Positions 60,585-64,000 of a DNA stretch of 64,000 bases are shown here, piece by piece; the stretch's first letter is position 1; each line of letters starts with the position of its first letter. The notes under the pieces are model-generated. The model made no database searches. It saw nothing but the letters and a program-made list of their open reading frames with translations, and was not told the DNA's origin. This DNA comes from Nissolia schottii (lineage: Eukaryota; Streptophyta; Magnoliopsida; Fabales; Fabaceae), in contig QANU01113349.1 in the NCBI GenBank assembly GCA_003254905.1, positions 193,465 through 257,464 on the forward strand, in the 5' to 3' direction. Position numbers and translations under genes: made by a program.

Positions 60585-62417
60585 ATGGCCATTTCTTGCT
60601 CCGCAGAGTGGTCTCTAGCTTGCACCAAATGTTGCACAGTAAGATCCCACTTGAATGCATTCATCCCCACATCCCAATTCCCATCCTTTTACTCCATCCC
60701 AAGCCCCAACCAGAGATTCTTCCATGTTAATTTCTCAGCCTCTTTTTCATCCATCTTAGAAGAATCAGGTTCCAACACCCCCATGATCCATGTAGATGTC
60801 AGCTTTGCAGATTCTCAACAATACTCCAATCTGGGAGCTGATCAGAATCTCAACGAGTTCTTATGTGGGCTGTTTGAGGATCCAAAGACCGAGGAGCTTG
60901 CATTTGACTACTACCAAAGGTTGAAAGAGAGGCCAGAGTTTAGGCCAGAGAGGTCAACTTTGAACCTTGTCATCAGGTACTTGTTGAGATTGAAGAAATG
61001 GGATTTCATTTTGTCGGTTTCTGAGGACTTTATGATCTATCATGTGTTCCCAGATAGAGCTACTTGCTCTAGACTGGTTACTTCTTGTTTTAGGCATAGG
61101 AAATTCAAGGTTGCTGAGGCTCTGCTTGATGCTCTTCTCTCTGATGATGAGGTTGCCACCTCAGCTTTCTGTTGTGCCATGAAAGGTTATAATAAGCTGC
61201 ATATGTTCAGGAGAACTGTTTTAGTCTCTGAAAGAATGAAATCCGCTAAGGTTGTTTTGGATTCTAGGAGCTATTTACACATTATGAAAGCTTATTCAAA
61301 ACTGGGGAATTCTGATAAAGTGGCTCAACTGTTTCATGAGTTTGAGAGTAGGGAGTTGAGAGATTCAACAAGGTATATATTGGCTCAGGCGTTCGAGATT
61401 CTATGCGAGTCGTTAGCCAAGTCGGGAAGAGCTTTTGAGGCTCTTAATTACTTCAGAGAGATGACTAAGAAAGGGATTTCTGAATATTCTATTTACTCAA
61501 CCTTGATATACTCTTTTGCGAGTTTGAATGAGGTTGGCGCTGCGGAGGAACTGATGAGAGAAGCCAAGAGCAAAACGGTGGTGAGGGACCCTGAGGTCTA
61601 TTTGAAGCTCGTGCTCATGTACATCGAGGAAGGTTTGCTGGAGAAGACTTTGGAAGTGATTAAGGAAATGAAGGATGCAGGTGTCAAGGTTTCTGATTGC
61701 ATACTATGTGCTGCTGTCAATGGATTCAGCAAGAAGAGGGGGTTTCAAGCTGCGGTTACAGTTTTCGAGCGGCTGGTTTCACAAGGCTATGAACCGGGTC
61801 AAGTCACCTATGCTTCAATTATAAACGCCTATTGCCGTCTCGGGCAGCACAGCAAAGCAGAGAAGGTGTTTTCAGAAATGGAGCAAAAGGGGTTTCATAG
61901 GTGTGTTGTGGCCTATTCAAGCATGATTGTCATGTACGGCAGAACCGGGAGGTTGGAAAGTGCAATGAGGCTGGTGGCAAAGATGAAAGAGAGAGGGTGC
62001 AAACCGAATGTGTGGGTTTATAACTCCTTGATAGAGATGCATGGCAGGGTTATGAATTTGAGGCAGCTCGAGAAGCTGTGGAAAGAAATGGATAGAAGGA
62101 AGGTTGTGCCGGATAAAGTGACTTACACTAGCGCCATTGGTGCGTATAGCAAGGCAGGGGAATTTGAAACGTGTGTGAAACTATTCAACGAGTATAGGAT
62201 CAATGGGGGTGTGATTGATAGGGCCATGGCAGGTATAATGGTTGGTGTGTACTCCAAGGCTAGTCAGGTTGGTGAGCTGGTAAAGCTTTTACAGGACATG
62301 AAAGTGGAAGGAACGAAGCTGGATCAGAGGTTATATCAGTCTGCTTGGAATGCTTTAACTGAAGCTGGCTTGCAACTTCAGGCGAGATGGTTGAAAGAGA
62401 CCTTCCATGTAACATAG
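60585..62417 (+). CDS. Pentatricopeptide repeat (PPR) protein, P-class, plastid-targeted
   Basis: A single-exon gene of 610 residues, as is usual for PPR genes. The first 60 residues are rich in Ser/Thr/Cys and poor in acids (MAISCSAEWSLACTKCCTV), consistent with a transit peptide. From about residue 155 onward there are degenerate 35-residue helical pairs. The clearest run is about 407-546: VTYASIINAYCRLGQHSKAE, VAYSSMIVMYGRTGRLESAM, WVYNSLIEMHGRVMNLRQLE, VTYTSAIGAYSKAGEFETCV. No E, DYW or SMR domain is seen, so it is P-class. Such proteins bind one RNA site each and act in stabilising, processing or translating organelle transcripts. From memory it resembles Arabidopsis At5g13770; the target RNA is unknown. 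An alternative in-frame ATG at 60543 would add 14 residues but lies too near the TATA box. Confidence 0.92.
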   Translation: MAISCSAEWSLACTKCCTVRSHLNAFIPTSQFPSFYSIPSPNQRFFHVNFSASFSSILEESGSNTPMIHVDVSFADSQQYSNLGADQNLNEFLCGLFEDPKTEELAFDYYQRLKERPEFRPERSTLNLVIRYLLRLKKWDFILSVSEDFMIYHVFPDRATCSRLVTSCFRHRKFKVAEALLDALLSDDEVATSAFCCAMKGYNKLHMFRRTVLVSERMKSAKVVLDSRSYLHIMKAYSKLGNSDKVAQLFHEFESRELRDSTRYILAQAFEILCESLAKSGRAFEALNYFREMTKKGISEYSIYSTLIYSFASLNEVGAAEELMREAKSKTVVRDPEVYLKLVLMYIEEGLLEKTLEVIKEMKDAGVKVSDCILCAAVNGFSKKRGFQAAVTVFERLVSQGYEPGQVTYASIINAYCRLGQHSKAEKVFSEMEQKGFHRCVVAYSSMIVMYGRTGRLESAMRLVAKMKERGCKPNVWVYNSLIEMHGRVMNLRQLEKLWKEMDRRKVVPDKVTYTSAIGAYSKAGEFETCVKLFNEYRINGGVIDRAMAGIMVGVYSKASQVGELVKLLQDMKVEGTKLDQRLYQSAWNALTEAGLQLQARWLKETFHVT

Positions 62418-62481
62418 TGTTTTTTTAAAGTTGCATGCAATGGCCAAATCTGAAGCTGAAATGTTCCATACCGATCGAAAG

Positions 62482-62548
62482 GTAACTTACTTGATGCTTG
62501 TTTATTGTACCAGTTTGTAAAAGATTAGTAATTATTTGTCTTGTGCAG
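62482..62548 (+). other. Possible 3'UTR intron of the PPR gene
   Basis: GGTAACTTAC opens and TTGTGCAG closes a 67-nt, T-rich segment beginning 64 nt after the stop codon. It has plant intron features but no transcript support. Confidence 0.4.
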
Positions 62549-64000
62549 GTTTTTGGGGAAGAGAAGCTATGGTTTGCACAATTTAGCACTCTCCTTTTTC
62601 ATTGTACGCTTCCAAATTAATTGTACTTAAATAACCTTTTTCTTTTCTTTTTTTTTCCTTTTTCATAGTGACATTATAAATATTCCAAGTAAAAGGCCAT
62701 TAAATGCAAGCATAGAATGCTAAGTTTCTGTCTTTGCCAAAGTAACAACCTTTCGTCTAAGAATTTTCTTTGAATGAAGCAGCACTCATTGCGGAATTCT
62801 TTCTCGTGATGGACACCATAGTAGAAATTTGTAGGAAATGGATCCTCTTCATGGAGTTACTTGTCATGTGAGGTCACATGTAATCTCTCATCATTAGTTT
62901 TCTTGTTGTATATGTCATGAATATATCTCATATCTTTAATTAATGGTAAGAGATTTCACTTGACTTCACATGAAAAAAAAAATTAATTGTCTATTTTCTC
63001 TTTTATGTATGTATTAAGAAAGTGATGAAAATGTTAAGGAAAATGTGATAGTATTTTACTTAATTGTTCTTATTTATAGTTAGTGATTATAATTATTATA
63101 GTGAATAAATATGAGAGAAATAATTTATTTAATAAAGGTATCTTTAAAAAAGAAATAATTAAATTATCCAAACTTACTAAATATAGAAGTAAAAGAAATA
63201 TCAAAATTAAGAGGTGGTAACTACTTTGAATGAAAAGGAAGGAGTACTATTTTGACCCAAATGGAAGTTGGACAAGCTTTTTTCTATCAAATTGACAGTA
63301 GGTTCAAGTACATAAGAGTGCTGAATTTAGGTGTTAGACGAGAAAATTGAGTGAAAAAACATGATCGCTTACCAACAATTATGCATTGAGATTGACCTTA
63401 GTGCACTAAGGTTGGCATGATTACACAGAGATTGGTGTGAATGCAAAAGGATGGTGAGACTCACTAGAGTTTGACAAGATTGTGTTGTAGTTCTGTTTGT
63501 TGCGTTTTGTTGTTGACTTGCCTATGTGCTTTTTTTCCCCCTTTCTTTTTTCTGTTGATATGTTTTACATTTTGATGTAATAGACTTTGCTCCTCTTTTT
63601 AAAGAGAATTGGGCGCTTATGATTATATAATAAAAACTTTCCAATTTCACCTAACCCCAATTTTATACATGAATTTTATAATAAAAGCATGAGGGCGCGT
63701 GAAGCCACAAGACAACATGGAATTTCGGCTGCTCAGGCGACAGTGTGACAAAACAGAGGTCGGGAGAGGAAGAATCGATGAAGACAACAGTTGTTTAAAG
63801 TAGAGAGAGAATTTAGTTTCCTCGTACCATGTTAGGAATATATATAGGAACTCAACATTTTGTATATACTAGATACATTTTTGAATTGGGTGTCTATTTA
63901 CAATATATGATGAGCCTAATATAAGCTAAAAATTTTAATGCCTAAAAATCATATACAAAATAAATCTGAATTAAATTAAGATATATTTACCATTAGAATA
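62549..64000. other. Downstream intergenic region
   Basis: The left part should include the PPR 3' UTR. A Stowaway-like element lies at about 63035-63250. The rest, to the window end, is AT-rich with no supported gene. Confidence 0.5.
63035..63250 (-). mobile_element. Stowaway-like MITE, inverted relative to the one at 27.3 kb
   Basis: Its reverse complement starts TACTCCTTCCTTTTCATTC and shares, in order, TTATTAAATAAATT, TCTCTCATATTTATT, CACTATAATAATT and ACTATAAATAAGA with 27281-27450. The far terminus is not visible. Confidence 0.55.

Overview
The window is nuclear DNA of a flowering plant, almost certainly a eudicot. It shows intron-split genes with GT-AG borders, AT-rich intergenic DNA, plant-only families (a CHX antiporter, a PPR protein, an SF2-type SR protein) and many plant transposon remnants. 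The eL22 and SR protein sequences look legume-like to me, but that is an impression from memory and no genus is claimed.

Seven protein genes are supported. Six are complete: an SR splicing factor (minus, 10408-15291), a HIG1-domain protein (plus, 22398-23794), ribosomal protein eL22 (plus, 28582-29722), a CHX-type cation/H+ antiporter (minus, 30923-33512), a folate-receptor-like membrane protein (plus, 36603-40165) and a PPR protein (plus, 60585-62417). The seventh, a RING E3 ligase-like gene (plus, 3846-7349), lacks its first exon, which probably lies left of the window. For the six spliced genes I joined exons by hand; every junction closes in frame with GT-AG borders. The order RING, HIG1, eL22 matches, from memory, neighbouring Arabidopsis genes At3g05545, At3g05550 and At3g05560, so the left 30 kb looks like a conserved gene block with the SR gene added.

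Between the genes lie decayed mobile elements. 15.8-22.3 kb holds degenerate inverted repeats, a nested MITE and a CACTA end with about 25-bp subterminal repeats. 23.8-28.5 kb holds a Ty3/gypsy remnant, a Stowaway-like element and an assembly gap. 33.6-34.2 kb is a 194-bp unit repeated three times just upstream of the CHX gene. 42.4-51.9 kb is a transposon cluster: a gypsy integrase/chromodomain remnant, a hAT-like element with a near-perfect 8-bp target duplication, a rearranged copia element whose gag points the wrong way, and a longer degraded minus-strand copia element. 57.8-60.1 kb is a degraded L1-type LINE next to another gypsy scrap.

The genes do not form a pathway. They are independent housekeeping or tissue-specific genes: RNA splicing, translation, respiratory-chain assembly, organelle RNA processing, ubiquitination and ion transport. 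I found no novel multigene system. The most notable points are the conserved gene block, the CACTA end, the tandem repeat at the CHX promoter, the rearranged copia element, and 3'UTR introns in the SR gene that could trigger mRNA decay.
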